DNA of 64,000 bases from NCBI GenBank assembly GCA_002101235.1, contig LWTL01000123.1, forward strand, positions 119,235-183,234, written 5' to 3'. Under the pieces are notes generated by a model. It made no database searches and had not been told where the DNA came from. It saw nothing but the letters and a program-made list of their open reading frames with translations. Each line of letters begins with the position of its first letter. Position 1 is the stretch's first letter. This document shows positions 17,736 to 27,283 of this stretch, piece after piece. A program made the translations under genes and the position numbers. Source of the DNA: Cycloclasticus sp. symbiont of Bathymodiolus heckerae (GTDB lineage: Bacteria > Pseudomonadota > Gammaproteobacteria > Methylococcales > Cycloclasticaceae).

Positions 17736-19505
17736 CTAAATAATTAAATCTTCGGCTGGATCCATAACACAAGCACTGCCCGCCATAATAACAGGCACTA
17801 AACCATGAACACGCGGTAACAATTTTGTAGCGAAGAAAGTTGCTGTTGCCAGCTTAGCTTGATAAAAATCTCCCTCTTTACCTGCCGCTGCTTTCGCTGC
17901 GCGCAACCAGTAATAACCTAATGTCACCAAACCAAAGACCTGTAGATAATCCACGGCTGATGCCGCAGAATCATTCGGGTTATGCTCCTTAGACTCAATC
18001 ATCCACTCTGTTGCTGTTTGCAATGCCTCAAGTGCTGACGTTAACGGCGCTACAATAAATGCTTGCTCACTGCCTGCTGATTCAATTTCCGCTTTCACAT
18101 CTGCAAAAAACTCATTAGGCAACGCACCGCCTTTCATTGATAATTTACGACCAATCAAATCCATTGATTGAATACCATTCGTACCTTCGTATATACAAAA
18201 AATCTTACTGTCACGAAGATTTTGCTCCATACCGTTTTCTTTAATATAGCCATGACCGCCGTACACAAGAACACCTAAACCAGTTACTTCTGTACCTACG
18301 TCAGTCGTGAAGGCCTTGCAGACAGGTGTCATCAAATCAACCCTTGCTTTTGATGCCGCCCGTACTGCATCATCTGCATGGCTTTCAGATAAATCCACAT
18401 GCTTCGCTGTGTCATAGGCCATCATTCTGCAGCCTTCTGTTAACGCTTTCATTGTTAGTAACATACGACGTACATCAGGGTGAACAATAATCGTATCACT
18501 ATCAAATGATGATTCAGCTTTACGTGTTAATGGACGGCCTTGTTTACGCTCTTTTGCATAGGCAATGGCATTTTGTGTCGCGCGTTCTGCCACACCTAAG
18601 CCTTGCATACCCACCATTAATCGTGCGGAATTCATCATTACGAACATATTCTGAATGCCTTTATTAAGCTCACCCACGAGGTAACCTTTAGCATCGTTAA
18701 AATTCAGCACACATGTACATGACCCATGAATACCCATTTTTTCTTCAATACTTGGACAGACAATCGGGTTTCTATCACCTAAAGAACCATCATCATGAAC
18801 CATAAACTTAGGCACAATGAACATGCTAATGCCACGAATCCCTTCAGGTGCACCAGGTGTTCTAGCCAGAACCAAATGTAAAATATTATCGGTTAAGTCG
18901 TGTTCACCAGCTGTAATGAATATTTTACTGCCTTCTATTAAGTAGCTACCATCATCTTGTGGTGTTGCTTTTGTTCTAATTTGACCCAAATCACTACCTG
19001 CACCAGGCTCAGTGATACACATCGTGCCACTCCAATCACCTAAGCTTAAGTGACTCATGTACATGTCTTTTTGCTCTTGAGTACCGTGTGCTTTTAACGC
19101 TTCATACGCGCCATTACTCAAACCTGGGTATAAAGAAAATGCTGCATTGGCGCCCGATAACATGTCTGTAACGGCTGTTGCCAATGTGTAAGGTAAACCT
19201 TGCCCGTCAAATTCAATGTCTTTATCTAAGCCTATCCAACCACTTTCCGCATAGGCCTTGTACGCTTCTTTAAAGCCTGTAGGCGTTGTTACTTCGCCAT
19301 CCTTTAATTGCGCGCCTTGCGCGTCACCCGACTCATTTAAAACACCGATGGTGCCATCAATTTGCTTTGCGGCTTCTTCAAGAACACCGGAAACAATATC
19401 TGCCGTTGCGTCTTCGAATTTTTCAATTTCCGTTAATGAGTTAACATTAATGATTTCGTTTAAAACAAATTCCATATCCCGAACGGGAGACTTGTACGTT
19501 GCCAT
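17736..19505 (-). CDS. Acyl-CoA dehydrogenase, large DmdC-like type
   Basis: 589 residues, longer than the ~385 of ordinary acyl-CoA dehydrogenases because of extra N- and C-terminal helical regions, as in the DmdC/FadE-like group. FAD and substrate motifs are present: MCITEPGAGSDLG, GSKIFITAGEHD, RLMVGMQGLGVAERA and CIYEGTNGIQ with the catalytic Glu. It introduces the 2,3-double bond in acyl-CoA. Start ATG 19505 gives the family N terminus MATYKSPVRDMEF. A perfect operator-like palindrome lies upstream of it, next to the tetR gene. Confidence 0.88.
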   Translation of the reverse strand: MATYKSPVRDMEFVLNEIINVNSLTEIEKFEDATADIVSGVLEEAAKQIDGTIGVLNESGDAQGAQLKDGEVTTPTGFKEAYKAYAESGWIGLDKDIEFDGQGLPYTLATAVTDMLSGANAAFSLYPGLSNGAYEALKAHGTQEQKDMYMSHLSLGDWSGTMCITEPGAGSDLGQIRTKATPQDDGSYLIEGSKIFITAGEHDLTDNILHLVLARTPGAPEGIRGISMFIVPKFMVHDDGSLGDRNPIVCPSIEEKMGIHGSCTCVLNFNDAKGYLVGELNKGIQNMFVMMNSARLMVGMQGLGVAERATQNAIAYAKERKQGRPLTRKAESSFDSDTIIVHPDVRRMLLTMKALTEGCRMMAYDTAKHVDLSESHADDAVRAASKARVDLMTPVCKAFTTDVGTEVTGLGVLVYGGHGYIKENGMEQNLRDSKIFCIYEGTNGIQSMDLIGRKLSMKGGALPNEFFADVKAEIESAGSEQAFIVAPLTSALEALQTATEWMIESKEHNPNDSAASAVDYLQVFGLVTLGYYWLRAAKAAAGKEGDFYQAKLATATFFATKLLPRVHGLVPVIMAGSACVMDPAEDLII

Positions 19506-19554
19506 GCTCTTTCCTATTTGCTTTCTTATAAAATAAAAACTATAACAGAATGAT

Positions 19555-19572
19555 TTCTAATGGTCATTAGAA
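19555..19572. promoter_or_regulatory. Candidate TetR operator upstream of the acyl-CoA dehydrogenase gene
   Basis: TTCTAATG-GT-CATTAGAA is a perfect inverted repeat with 8-bp arms, 50 bases upstream of the dehydrogenase start and 78 bases beyond the end of the tetR gene. Size and symmetry fit a TetR dimer site. Partial matches to its core lie at 23223-23240 (before prpE) and 22227-22240 (between the PQQ dehydrogenase and MBL genes). Confidence 0.5.
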
Positions 19573-19587
19573 TTTATTCTTTAGATA

Positions 19588-19614
19588 CAAAAAAACCAAC
19601 CCTTGGGCTGGTTT
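19588..19614 (-). terminator. Intrinsic terminator of the tetR gene
   Basis: Stem AACCAACCC / GGGCTGGTT with a 2-base loop and one mismatch; a run of A at 19589-19595 gives the T-tail for minus-strand transcripts. It lies 36 bases past the stop. Confidence 0.75.
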
Positions 19615-19649
19615 AACTACATATTTCAATAACAGATAGAATACTCCTG

Positions 19650-20273
19650 TTATCGTTTTTCTTTTCTCATTTCTAAGCCGACACCTTTCGAGAACACATC
19701 CCATAAAGCGTACATTGTTTCTTCAATCTCTTCCGCTGGCTGCCTTCTCATTTGCAAAATGCAACCTTCCATAATGACCCATAAAGAACGCGCTATAGGA
19801 ATAGGCTGGCCATCAAAACTAAAACGCCCTATTTCTCTCCCCTTCTCTAACACCTCTGATAGAAAGCTTTCCGACTCTGAGAATATCCGTTCTCTAAAGT
19901 AAGTAATATCTGCACTATCGCCTCGGCCCATATCTAAAAAGTAACCTGCTGCACAATCCACCATTTCAGGATCTTTCAATAAATCTTTAGTACCACTAAA
20001 AAAAAGTGACAACTGCCTTGCAGGGCTAGTAATGGGAAGCATTGGGATAAAGATTTTTTCTCTCAACACATGCCTAAATTGCTTTAAGCATTCAAAATAA
20101 AGAACCTCTTTATTCTTAAAATGCCAATACAGTGCTCCCTTACTTAATTCAGCCCGTACCGAAATTTGCTGTATGGACACTCCATCAAAGCCTTTCAGCC
20201 CAAACAAGGGATACGCAACATCAATAATATGCTGCCGTGTCTCGTTCGCTGTTTTGCCTGAAATTCTTGCCAT
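19650..20273 (-). CDS. TetR-family transcriptional regulator
   Basis: 207 residues. The N-terminal TetR HTH (about 8-55) is clear: HIIDVAYPLFGLKGFDGVSI, then AELSKGALYWHFKNKEVLYF. The C-terminal ligand domain is divergent, as usual. ATG 20273 is chosen; the longer frame to 20327 reads through the terminator of the upstream gene and is not credible. It probably controls the flanking acyl-CoA dehydrogenase gene via the palindrome at 19555-19572 and perhaps the alcohol/propionate genes. The ligand might be an acyl-CoA, which is inference from the neighbours. Confidence 0.87.
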   Translation of the reverse strand: MARISGKTANETRQHIIDVAYPLFGLKGFDGVSIQQISVRAELSKGALYWHFKNKEVLYFECLKQFRHVLREKIFIPMLPITSPARQLSLFFSGTKDLLKDPEMVDCAAGYFLDMGRGDSADITYFRERIFSESESFLSEVLEKGREIGRFSFDGQPIPIARSLWVIMEGCILQMRRQPAEEIEETMYALWDVFSKGVGLEMRKEKR

Positions 20274-20292
20274 ACTTTTATATTTTCGCCTT

Positions 20293-20324
20293 AAAAAAAG
20301 AAGGCCGGTTAAACCGGCCTTCTT
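20293..20324 (-). terminator. Strong intrinsic terminator after the PQQ dehydrogenase gene
   Basis: An 11-bp perfect stem AAGAAGGCCGG / CCGGCCTTCTT with loop TTAAA and a plus-strand A-run (20293-20299). It follows the PQQ dehydrogenase stop by 20 bases, yet ends only 20 bases before the tetR start codon, leaving little room for a separate tetR promoter. Confidence 0.9.
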
Positions 20325-20344
20325 CATTACAAACTTGTGATATT

Positions 20345-22144
20345 TTAGCTTTTATGAAGCTTGAACACCCACAATGAACCACCTTGGTTAAGCGCTTTAA
20401 TACGCTTAGCAACTTTACCGCCCCAAAGAGGAACAGCGCCACCCCAGCCAGAAGGAACAGCGATGAATTGCTCACCGTCCATTTCCCAAGTAACTGGAAT
20501 ACCAATAATGCCTGAGCCTGTTTGGAATTCCCAAACAACTTCACCTGTTTCAGCATTCAATCCTTTCAAGTAGCCTTCAGGTGTTCCGAAGAATACCAAG
20601 TTGCCACCTGTTGCAAGTACACCACCCCATAAAGGCGCGTTGTTTTTGTATTCCCATACTTGCTTACCTGTTTTAGGATCCATCGCACGTAGTGCACCGA
20701 TGTAATCTTCATACAGAGGCTCAATAGTGAAACCAGCACCTAAATAAGCTGCGCCTTTCTTATACGTAATCGCTTCATTCCAAAGCTGCATTCCCCATTC
20801 GTTTGCAGGAACATAGAACAAGTCAGTTTTAGGACTGTAAGCCATTGGCATCCAGTTTTTACCACCTAAGAAAGAAGGAACCGCTTCAACTGCTGAACCT
20901 TTTTTACCGTCTGCAGATTTAGCTGGATCGCCTGGGCGAGCTGTTGCTGTTTCGATTGGACGGCCAGTCTTCATATCAATACCCGTTGTCCAAGCTTGTC
21001 TCGTAACAAATGGGTTTGCTGAAATTAATTCACCGTTAGTACGGTTAATCACATAGAAGAAACCATTTCTATCCGCTTTTGCACCGGCTTTAATGATTTT
21101 GCCATCTTTTTTAAGATCGAATGAAACGAATTCGTTCACGCCATCATAATCCCAACCTTCATTAGGAGTTGATTGGTAATGCCAAACTATTTTTCCTGTA
21201 TCAGGATCAATCGCTACAGTAGATGCCGCATAAAGGTTATCGCCAGGACGTAAATGTGAATTCCAAGGAGCTGGGTTACCTGTACCGAAGAACAACAAAC
21301 CAACTTCAGGATCATAAGTGCCGCCTAACCATGTAGCCGCACCACCTGTTTTCCACATGTCGCCAGGCCATGTTGCGCCACGCGTACCTGTAATACCGTT
21401 TTCTTTTTTCTCGCCGTCTTTGAATTTGCCGTTCTTTTTCTCAACGCCAGGACCATATGTATAGCCCATATGTCCTTCAACAACTGGACGAATCCAAGCA
21501 AGTGCACCGGTTAACGCATCACGCGCTTCTACACGACCAACAATACCAAACTCGCCACCAGAAGTACCTGTGATCACTTTACCGTTAACAACAATTGGAG
21601 CAGCCGTTAATGAATAGCCAGCTTTGTAATCGTCTACTTTAGCTTTCCAAACAACTTTGCCCGTTTTTTGGTGTAAAGCAACAATTTTTGCATCCAATGT
21701 GCCGAAGATAACCAAATCGCCATATAGAGCAGCGCCACGGTTAATTACGTCACAACAAGGAAGAATACCATCTGGAAGACGGTGATTGTATTCCCAAAGC
21801 TCTTGACCAGTTCTTGCATCAATTGCAAATAAACGTGAGTAAGAAGCTGTTACAAAAATAACGCCATCATAGATAACTGGCTGTGCTTCTTGACCCCTTT
21901 GTTTTTCGCCACCGAAAGAAAATGACCATGCTGGCACCAAATCTTTAATGGTGTCTACATTCACTTTATCCAGCGGGCTAAAACGCTGTGCTTGGTTACC
22001 AATACCGTAAGACACAACATTTTGTGTATTAATGGCATCATTAAGAATATCTTCATCTGTCACGCCAGCGCTTGCTGCGCCCATGGTTAAGACAGTACTT
22101 GCAAGACAGACTTTAATGACTGACTTTAATCTGCGTAGTTCCAT
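20345..22144 (-). CDS. PQQ-dependent alcohol dehydrogenase, lanthanide-type signature
   Basis: 599-residue periplasmic quinoprotein of the methanol/ethanol dehydrogenase family. Signal peptide about 1-26 (ending ASA). Eight-bladed propeller tryptophan-type repeats are present. Adjacent cysteines C130-C131 ([10 protein letters not shown]) form the family's disulfide ring; E198 (SGGEFG) and N290 are expected metal ligands; the catalytic base is D332 in WDYDG. D334, two residues on, is the extra Asp typical of XoxF, ExaF and PedH enzymes. The C-terminal half resembles ExaA/PedH ethanol dehydrogenases more than methanol dehydrogenase. GAGGAG precedes the ATG. No cytochrome or PQQ synthesis genes are nearby. 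Confidence 0.92.
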   Translation of the reverse strand: MELRRLKSVIKVCLASTVLTMGAASAGVTDEDILNDAINTQNVVSYGIGNQAQRFSPLDKVNVDTIKDLVPAWSFSFGGEKQRGQEAQPVIYDGVIFVTASYSRLFAIDARTGQELWEYNHRLPDGILPCCDVINRGAALYGDLVIFGTLDAKIVALHQKTGKVVWKAKVDDYKAGYSLTAAPIVVNGKVITGTSGGEFGIVGRVEARDALTGALAWIRPVVEGHMGYTYGPGVEKKNGKFKDGEKKENGITGTRGATWPGDMWKTGGAATWLGGTYDPEVGLLFFGTGNPAPWNSHLRPGDNLYAASTVAIDPDTGKIVWHYQSTPNEGWDYDGVNEFVSFDLKKDGKIIKAGAKADRNGFFYVINRTNGELISANPFVTRQAWTTGIDMKTGRPIETATARPGDPAKSADGKKGSAVEAVPSFLGGKNWMPMAYSPKTDLFYVPANEWGMQLWNEAITYKKGAAYLGAGFTIEPLYEDYIGALRAMDPKTGKQVWEYKNNAPLWGGVLATGGNLVFFGTPEGYLKGLNAETGEVVWEFQTGSGIIGIPVTWEMDGEQFIAVPSGWGGAVPLWGGKVAKRIKALNQGGSLWVFKLHKS

Positions 22145-22200
22145 TTAAAACTCCTCGTTTTGTTCTTTGTAAAAAAACCCTGGTTACCGTTCCAATTATT

Positions 22201-22212
22201 TTTGTATACAAA
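22201..22212. promoter_or_regulatory. Palindrome in the divergent PQQ dehydrogenase / MBL promoter region
   Basis: TTTGTATACAAA is a perfect 12-bp palindrome in the 136-base region between the two divergent genes. Nearby at 22227-22240 is a partial match to the candidate TetR operator core (GGTCATT). Either could coordinate both genes; this is not shown. Confidence 0.35.
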
Positions 22213-22280
22213 TTTTAATTTGAAACACCGGTCATTGAGTTTACCATAAAGATTCTTTCACACAATACCTTCATAAAAAC

Positions 22281-23222
22281 ATGAGCACACTTATTTTCAA
22301 GGACCTTGGCAACGGCATCAGCTGCATAGACGCGCAATACGTAAGAACCGGTTTAGCCAGCTGTTACCTCATTGAACAAAATGGTCACGCGGCATTTATT
22401 GACATGGGAACAAACAACACAGTTCCCTTATTATTGGAGATTTTAGAACAAAAAAACATTCCTCTCTCCAATGTTGATTATGTAATCCCTACGCACGTAC
22501 ATCTTGATCATGCCGGCGGTGCAGGCCAACTAATGCAACATGCGCCAAACGCTCGGCTAATCATCCACCCGCGCGGCGCTCGTCACATGATTGACCCCAG
22601 TCGACTACAAGCTGGCGCATCCGCTGTTTATGGTGAAGCTGAGTTTAAAAAACATTATGGCGACTTAATACCTATAGATAAGGAACGCGTAACCGAAGCA
22701 CCGGATGGATTCGGCCTCTACTTTCAAGGCAGAAAGCTTCTGTTTTTAGATACTCCAGGTCATGCCAAGCATCACTTTTGCATTATTGATAAGGCCAGCA
22801 AAGGCATGTTCACCGGCGACACGTTTGGCGTGGCTTATCCGGAACTTACTGCTGGCAACAGCCCTTTTATCTTCCCCCCCTCTTCACCTGTTGATTTCGA
22901 CCCTGACGCATGGATCAACTCAATCGACAGGCTTATAGCTAGTGGCAGCAACCAGGCGTTCCTAACCCATTATGGCGCGGTGAGTAACCTTGATGTTTTA
23001 GCTGCCGACCTTAAAAACAAAGTCGCCACCTTTGCTGATTTTGCTCGTTCTGCAGACAGCACAGAAAAACTAGGCGCACTGGTAACAGACTATTTAGTAC
23101 AAGAAGCTCTTTTAAATAACCCAGCATTATCAAGAGAAAAAATTCTTGATGTTCTTTCTCTTGATCTAGACCTTGTAATACAAGGCCTAGCCGTGTGGAT
23201 TGAAAGAACACGAAAAAAATAA
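22281..23222 (+). CDS. MBL-fold metallo-hydrolase
   Basis: 313 residues, cytoplasmic (no signal peptide). Metallo-beta-lactamase-fold metal ligands are present: THVHLDH (H72, H74, D76, H77), a later His in TPGHAKHHF, Asp in FTGDTFG and His in LTHYGAV. A C-terminal helical extension of about 75 residues follows. It is divergent from the quinoprotein dehydrogenase and upstream of prpE. Some MBL proteins occur with PQQ enzymes, but those are usually exported; this one is not, so its role is open. A thioesterase- or glyoxalase-like activity is possible. Confidence 0.8.
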   Translation: MSTLIFKDLGNGISCIDAQYVRTGLASCYLIEQNGHAAFIDMGTNNTVPLLLEILEQKNIPLSNVDYVIPTHVHLDHAGGAGQLMQHAPNARLIIHPRGARHMIDPSRLQAGASAVYGEAEFKKHYGDLIPIDKERVTEAPDGFGLYFQGRKLLFLDTPGHAKHHFCIIDKASKGMFTGDTFGVAYPELTAGNSPFIFPPSSPVDFDPDAWINSIDRLIASGSNQAFLTHYGAVSNLDVLAADLKNKVATFADFARSADSTEKLGALVTDYLVQEALLNNPALSREKILDVLSLDLDLVIQGLAVWIERTRKK

Positions 23223-23322
23223 TAGAATGGTCGTTTAATTAACTGTTAAAACAACCAAACAAATAAGAAGACTGCAAAAGCAACTCAACAAATAAAACAA
23301 TAAATTCATTCAGGAGAACACG

Positions 23323-25221
23323 ATGGGGAAGTACGCGGAAGAATATAAAAAGTCACTTAGCAATCCAAACGAATTTTGGGCGGAAGCCGCTAAGGCAGTT
23401 GACTGGGACCAAACATGGGAACACGTATTAGATGACTCTGAAGCACCTATGTACCGCTGGTTCTCTGGCGCAAAACTAAACACGTGTTATAACGCACTTG
23501 ATCGCCACGTTGAAAACGGCCGCGCAGACCAAGCTGCTTTAATTTACGACAGCCCTGTTACCGATACTAAAAAAACCTATAGCTACCAAGAATTACTGGA
23601 TGAAGTTGCAAAACTTGCCGGTGTTTTAACCGGTTTAGGCGTAACAAAAGGCGACCGTGTACTTATATATATGCCAATGATTCCACAAGGCGTTATGGCC
23701 ATGCTTGCTTGCGCACGTATTGGCGCTGTGCACTCTGTTGTTTTTGGTGGCTTTGCTGCTGCCGAATTAGCAACACGTATTAACGATGCAAAACCTAAAG
23801 TGGTTCTTTCAACGTCTTGCGGCATTGAAGGCTCACGTATTATTAAATACAAGCCTCTTTTAGACGGCGCGATTGAACTGTCTGAACACAAGCCTACAAA
23901 CACCGTTATCTTCCAACGCCCTCAAGAAGTAGCCGCTATGCAAGAAGGCCGCGATGTTGATTGGGCAGATGCTGTAGCTAACGCAACACCTGCTGCTTGC
24001 GTATCAGTTGAAGCAACCGACCCGCTATACATTCTTTATACATCTGGCACAACTGGCCAACCAAAAGGCGTTGTTCGCGATAACGGCGGCCATGCCGTTG
24101 CTTTAATGTGGACAATGAAGAACCTCTACAACATTAAACCAGGCGAAGTCTTCTGGGCCGCATCAGACATTGGTTGGGTTGTTGGTCACTCTTACATTTG
24201 TTATGGCCCATTACTAAACGGCTCAACAACGCTTATTTTTGAAGGCAAACCTATTGGAACACCAGACCCAGGTGCTTTCTGGCGTATTATTTCTGAGCAC
24301 AAAGTAGCGTCTTTATTTACTGCGCCTACCGCACTTAGAGCCATTAGAAAAGAAGACCCTGATTGCGAATATATTAAAAAATACGACATGTCATCCATGC
24401 GCGCATTATTCCTTGCGGGCGAACGTTGCGACCCCGATACACTGCACTGGGCACAAGATAAAATGCAAGTTCCTGTCGTTGATCATTGGTGGCAAACAGA
24501 AACTGGCTGGGCGATTGCCGCTAACTGTTTAGGCCTTGAAGAATTCCCTGTTAAATCTGGCTCGCCGACCAAAGCAGTACCGGGTTATGACATCCAATTC
24601 TTAGACGAGGCCGGTCAACAAGTTGCCGCAGGTGAAATGGGCGCAATTGCGATCAAACTACCATTGCCTCCAGGCACCTTCCCAACACTGTGGCAAAATG
24701 ATGAGCGTTTCTTTAGTTCTTATTTAGAAACCTTTGAAGGCTTTTACGAAACAGGCGATGCAGGCTACCAAGACGAAGACGGCTATGTCTACATCATGGG
24801 TCGTACCGATGATGTAATTAACGTTGCTGGCCACAGGCTATCAACAGGCGCAATGGAAGAAGTGATTGCCGCCCACCCAGACGTTGCCGAATGCGCCGTT
24901 ATTGGTGTAGCCGATCAACTGAAAGGCCAATCTGCCATGGGGTTTGCTGTTCTACAATCTGGCGCTAACCGTGATAACGACGAAGTAGTTAAAGAGCTTA
25001 TCGCTTTGATTCGTAAAGAAATCGGCCCTGTTGCTGCGTTTAAAATGGCTACCGTTGTAAAACGCTTACCTAAAACACGTTCAGGTAAAATTTTACGCGG
25101 CACGATGCGTAGCATGGCAGATGGCGTTGAGCACAAAGTACCAGCAACCATTGACGATCCAGAAACTTTAGGCGAAATCGCCGAAAACCTTAAAGCGCTT
25201 GGTTATCCCAAAAGCGTTTAA
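23323..25221 (+). CDS. prpE: Propionyl-CoA synthetase
   Basis: 632-residue AMP-forming ligase converting propionate, ATP and CoA to propionyl-CoA. It has the acetyl/propionyl-CoA synthetase N-terminal block, the phosphate loop LYTSGTTGQPKGVVRDNGG, DHWWQTETGWAI, the YETGDAGYQDEDGY segment and the catalytic, acetylation-sensitive lysine in PKTRSGKILRG. The PrpE assignment rests on RDNGG and on the adjoining prpB-prpC genes. A clear AGGAG precedes the ATG. It is first in the methylcitrate cluster, with 27 bases to prpB. Confidence 0.94.
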   Translation: MGKYAEEYKKSLSNPNEFWAEAAKAVDWDQTWEHVLDDSEAPMYRWFSGAKLNTCYNALDRHVENGRADQAALIYDSPVTDTKKTYSYQELLDEVAKLAGVLTGLGVTKGDRVLIYMPMIPQGVMAMLACARIGAVHSVVFGGFAAAELATRINDAKPKVVLSTSCGIEGSRIIKYKPLLDGAIELSEHKPTNTVIFQRPQEVAAMQEGRDVDWADAVANATPAACVSVEATDPLYILYTSGTTGQPKGVVRDNGGHAVALMWTMKNLYNIKPGEVFWAASDIGWVVGHSYICYGPLLNGSTTLIFEGKPIGTPDPGAFWRIISEHKVASLFTAPTALRAIRKEDPDCEYIKKYDMSSMRALFLAGERCDPDTLHWAQDKMQVPVVDHWWQTETGWAIAANCLGLEEFPVKSGSPTKAVPGYDIQFLDEAGQQVAAGEMGAIAIKLPLPPGTFPTLWQNDERFFSSYLETFEGFYETGDAGYQDEDGYVYIMGRTDDVINVAGHRLSTGAMEEVIAAHPDVAECAVIGVADQLKGQSAMGFAVLQSGANRDNDEVVKELIALIRKEIGPVAAFKMATVVKRLPKTRSGKILRGTMRSMADGVEHKVPATIDDPETLGEIAENLKALGYPKSV

Positions 25222-25248
25222 TTAATCTAGTTTAGGAGTATATATTAG

Positions 25249-26136
25249 ATGAGCACTATTAAATCAGCAGGCCTACGTTTCCGTGAAGCGATGGCTGAAG
25301 AAAAACCTCTACAAATCATGGGCACCATTAATGCCTACGCAGCTCTATTAGCAGAAAAAACGGGCTATAAAGCTATCTATCTTTCAGGTGGCGGCGTTGC
25401 AAACACATCGTTTGGCCTACCAGATTTGGGCGTAACAACATTAAACGACGTACTAACAGATGCTAGCCGTATAACTGCTGCAACTGATGTGCCTCTTTTA
25501 GTCGATATCGACACAGGCTGGGGCAGTGCTTTCAGTATCGCTCGTACGATTAAAGAATTTGAACGTGCTGGCGTTGCTGCGGTTCATATTGAAGACCAAG
25601 TAGCTGCAAAACGTTGTGGGCATCGTCCAAACAAAGAATTGGTTTCTAAAGAAGAAATGGTTGATCGCGTTAAAGCGGCGGCTGATGCTAAAACTGATGC
25701 TGACTTCGTTCTAATGGCACGTACAGATGCATACAACAGTGAAGGCCAACAAGCTGCTATCGACCGTGCGTGTGCATACGTTGAAGCTGGCGCAGACATG
25801 ATCTTCGCTGAAGCGGTTTACGAACTAGACGACTACCGCGCATTTACAGCTGCTGTAGACGTACCTGTTCTTGCAAACATCACAGAATTTGGTCAAACAC
25901 CTTACTTCACAACAACAGAATTAGGTGATGCCGGCGCAAGCATGGTCCTTTACCCATTGTCTGCATTCCGCGCAATGAGCAACGCTGCATTAAACGTTTA
26001 CGAAACTATCCGTAAAGAAGGCACTCAAGTTAACGTTGTAGACACCATGCAAACACGTATGGAACTTTACGACGTATTGGGCTACCACGAATACGAGCAA
26101 AAATTAGACGCTCTATTCTCTAAGGAGAAAAGATAA
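25249..26136 (+). CDS. prpB: 2-methylisocitrate lyase
   Basis: 295 residues, isocitrate lyase/PEP mutase superfamily, splitting 2-methylisocitrate to pyruvate and succinate, the last step of the methylcitrate cycle. The catalytic loop KRCGHR with its Cys, the metal-binding DIDTGWG and VHIEDQ segments, and FAEAVYEL are present. An AGGAG site is found upstream. The stop codon overlaps the prpC start (TAATG), indicating translational coupling. Confidence 0.95.
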   Translation: MSTIKSAGLRFREAMAEEKPLQIMGTINAYAALLAEKTGYKAIYLSGGGVANTSFGLPDLGVTTLNDVLTDASRITAATDVPLLVDIDTGWGSAFSIARTIKEFERAGVAAVHIEDQVAAKRCGHRPNKELVSKEEMVDRVKAAADAKTDADFVLMARTDAYNSEGQQAAIDRACAYVEAGADMIFAEAVYELDDYRAFTAAVDVPVLANITEFGQTPYFTTTELGDAGASMVLYPLSAFRAMSNAALNVYETIRKEGTQVNVVDTMQTRMELYDVLGYHEYEQKLDALFSKEKR

Positions 26137-27263
26137 TGGCTGAAAAGAAAGCTGGCGGAGCAGGTCTTCGCGGTCAATCAGCAGGTGAAACTGCTTTATG
26201 TACAGTAGGCAAATCTGGCACCGGTTTAACATACCGTGGCTACGATATGACAGACCTTGCAGAAAATTCTTCTTTTGAAGAAGTTGCGTACCTATTAGCG
26301 TACGACAAACTTCCAAACCAAGGCGAGTTAGACACATATGTTGCTAAATTAAAGACACTACGTGGCTTACCAGCAGCATTAAAAACTGTTTTAGAAAACA
26401 TCCCTAAAGAAGCGCATCCAATGGATGTTATTCGCACAGGCTGTTCAATGCTAGGTAACTTAGAAGAAGAAAATGACTTCTCTGAGCAAACAGACAAAAT
26501 CGATCGTATGATTGCTGTTTTCCCATCAATCATTTGCTACTGGTACAAATTCACACATGAAGGCGTACGCATTGAAACTGAAACAGACGACGATTCAGTT
26601 GGCGGTCACTTCTTACACATGTTGCGCGGTGAAAAACCAAACGAATTGCACAAAGAAGTGATGAGCGCTTCTCTTATTCTGTACGCAGAACATGAGTTCA
26701 ACGCATCAACCTTTACTGCACGTGTTTGTGCATCAACATTGTCTGACATTCACTCTTGCGTAACGGCAGCTATCGGCACATTACGTGGCCCGTTACACGG
26801 CGGCGCAAACGAAGCAGCAATGGACATGATCCAAAACTGGACATCTGTAGAAGAAGCAGAAGAAAAGATGATGGGTATGCTTGCGCGTAAAGAAAAAATC
26901 ATGGGCTTTGGTCACGCTGTTTACACAGAAAGTGATCCTCGTAATGCTGTGATCAAAAAATGGTCAGCAAAATTGGGCAAAGATGTGGGTGATACAACGC
27001 TTTACCCTGTGTCTGTTCGTTGTGAAGAAGTTATGTGGCGTGAAAAGAAATTATTCTGTAACGCCGATTTCTTCCACGCTTCCGCTTACAACTTCATGGG
27101 CATTCCAACAAAACTGTTTACACCTATCTTCGTGATGTCTCGTGTAACAGGCTGGACTGCTCACGTTATGGAACAACGTGCAAACAATCGTATTATCCGT
27201 CCTAACGCTGATTACACAGGCCCGGATCCACGCCCTGTAACAGCGATTGCTGATCGGGACTAA
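26136..27263 (+). CDS. prpC: 2-methylcitrate synthase
   Basis: 375-residue citrate-synthase-fold enzyme joining propionyl-CoA and oxaloacetate. The catalytic segments RGPLHGGANEAAM (His), GFGHAVY (His) and NADFFHASAYNFMGIP (with Asp just before) are clear. The short length and context point to PrpC rather than the hexameric housekeeping citrate synthase. An AGGAG lies within the end of prpB. A hairpin with T-run follows the stop. Confidence 0.94.
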   Translation: MAEKKAGGAGLRGQSAGETALCTVGKSGTGLTYRGYDMTDLAENSSFEEVAYLLAYDKLPNQGELDTYVAKLKTLRGLPAALKTVLENIPKEAHPMDVIRTGCSMLGNLEEENDFSEQTDKIDRMIAVFPSIICYWYKFTHEGVRIETETDDDSVGGHFLHMLRGEKPNELHKEVMSASLILYAEHEFNASTFTARVCASTLSDIHSCVTAAIGTLRGPLHGGANEAAMDMIQNWTSVEEAEEKMMGMLARKEKIMGFGHAVYTESDPRNAVIKKWSAKLGKDVGDTTLYPVSVRCEEVMWREKKLFCNADFFHASAYNFMGIPTKLFTPIFVMSRVTGWTAHVMEQRANNRIIRPNADYTGPDPRPVTAIADRD

Positions 27264-27283
27264 ACCCACCAGCAATAAAACAC

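Noticed and set aside
20278..20556. 92-residue minus-strand frame across the end of the PQQ dehydrogenase gene
   Set aside because: It lies out of frame in a conserved gene and reads through the terminator.
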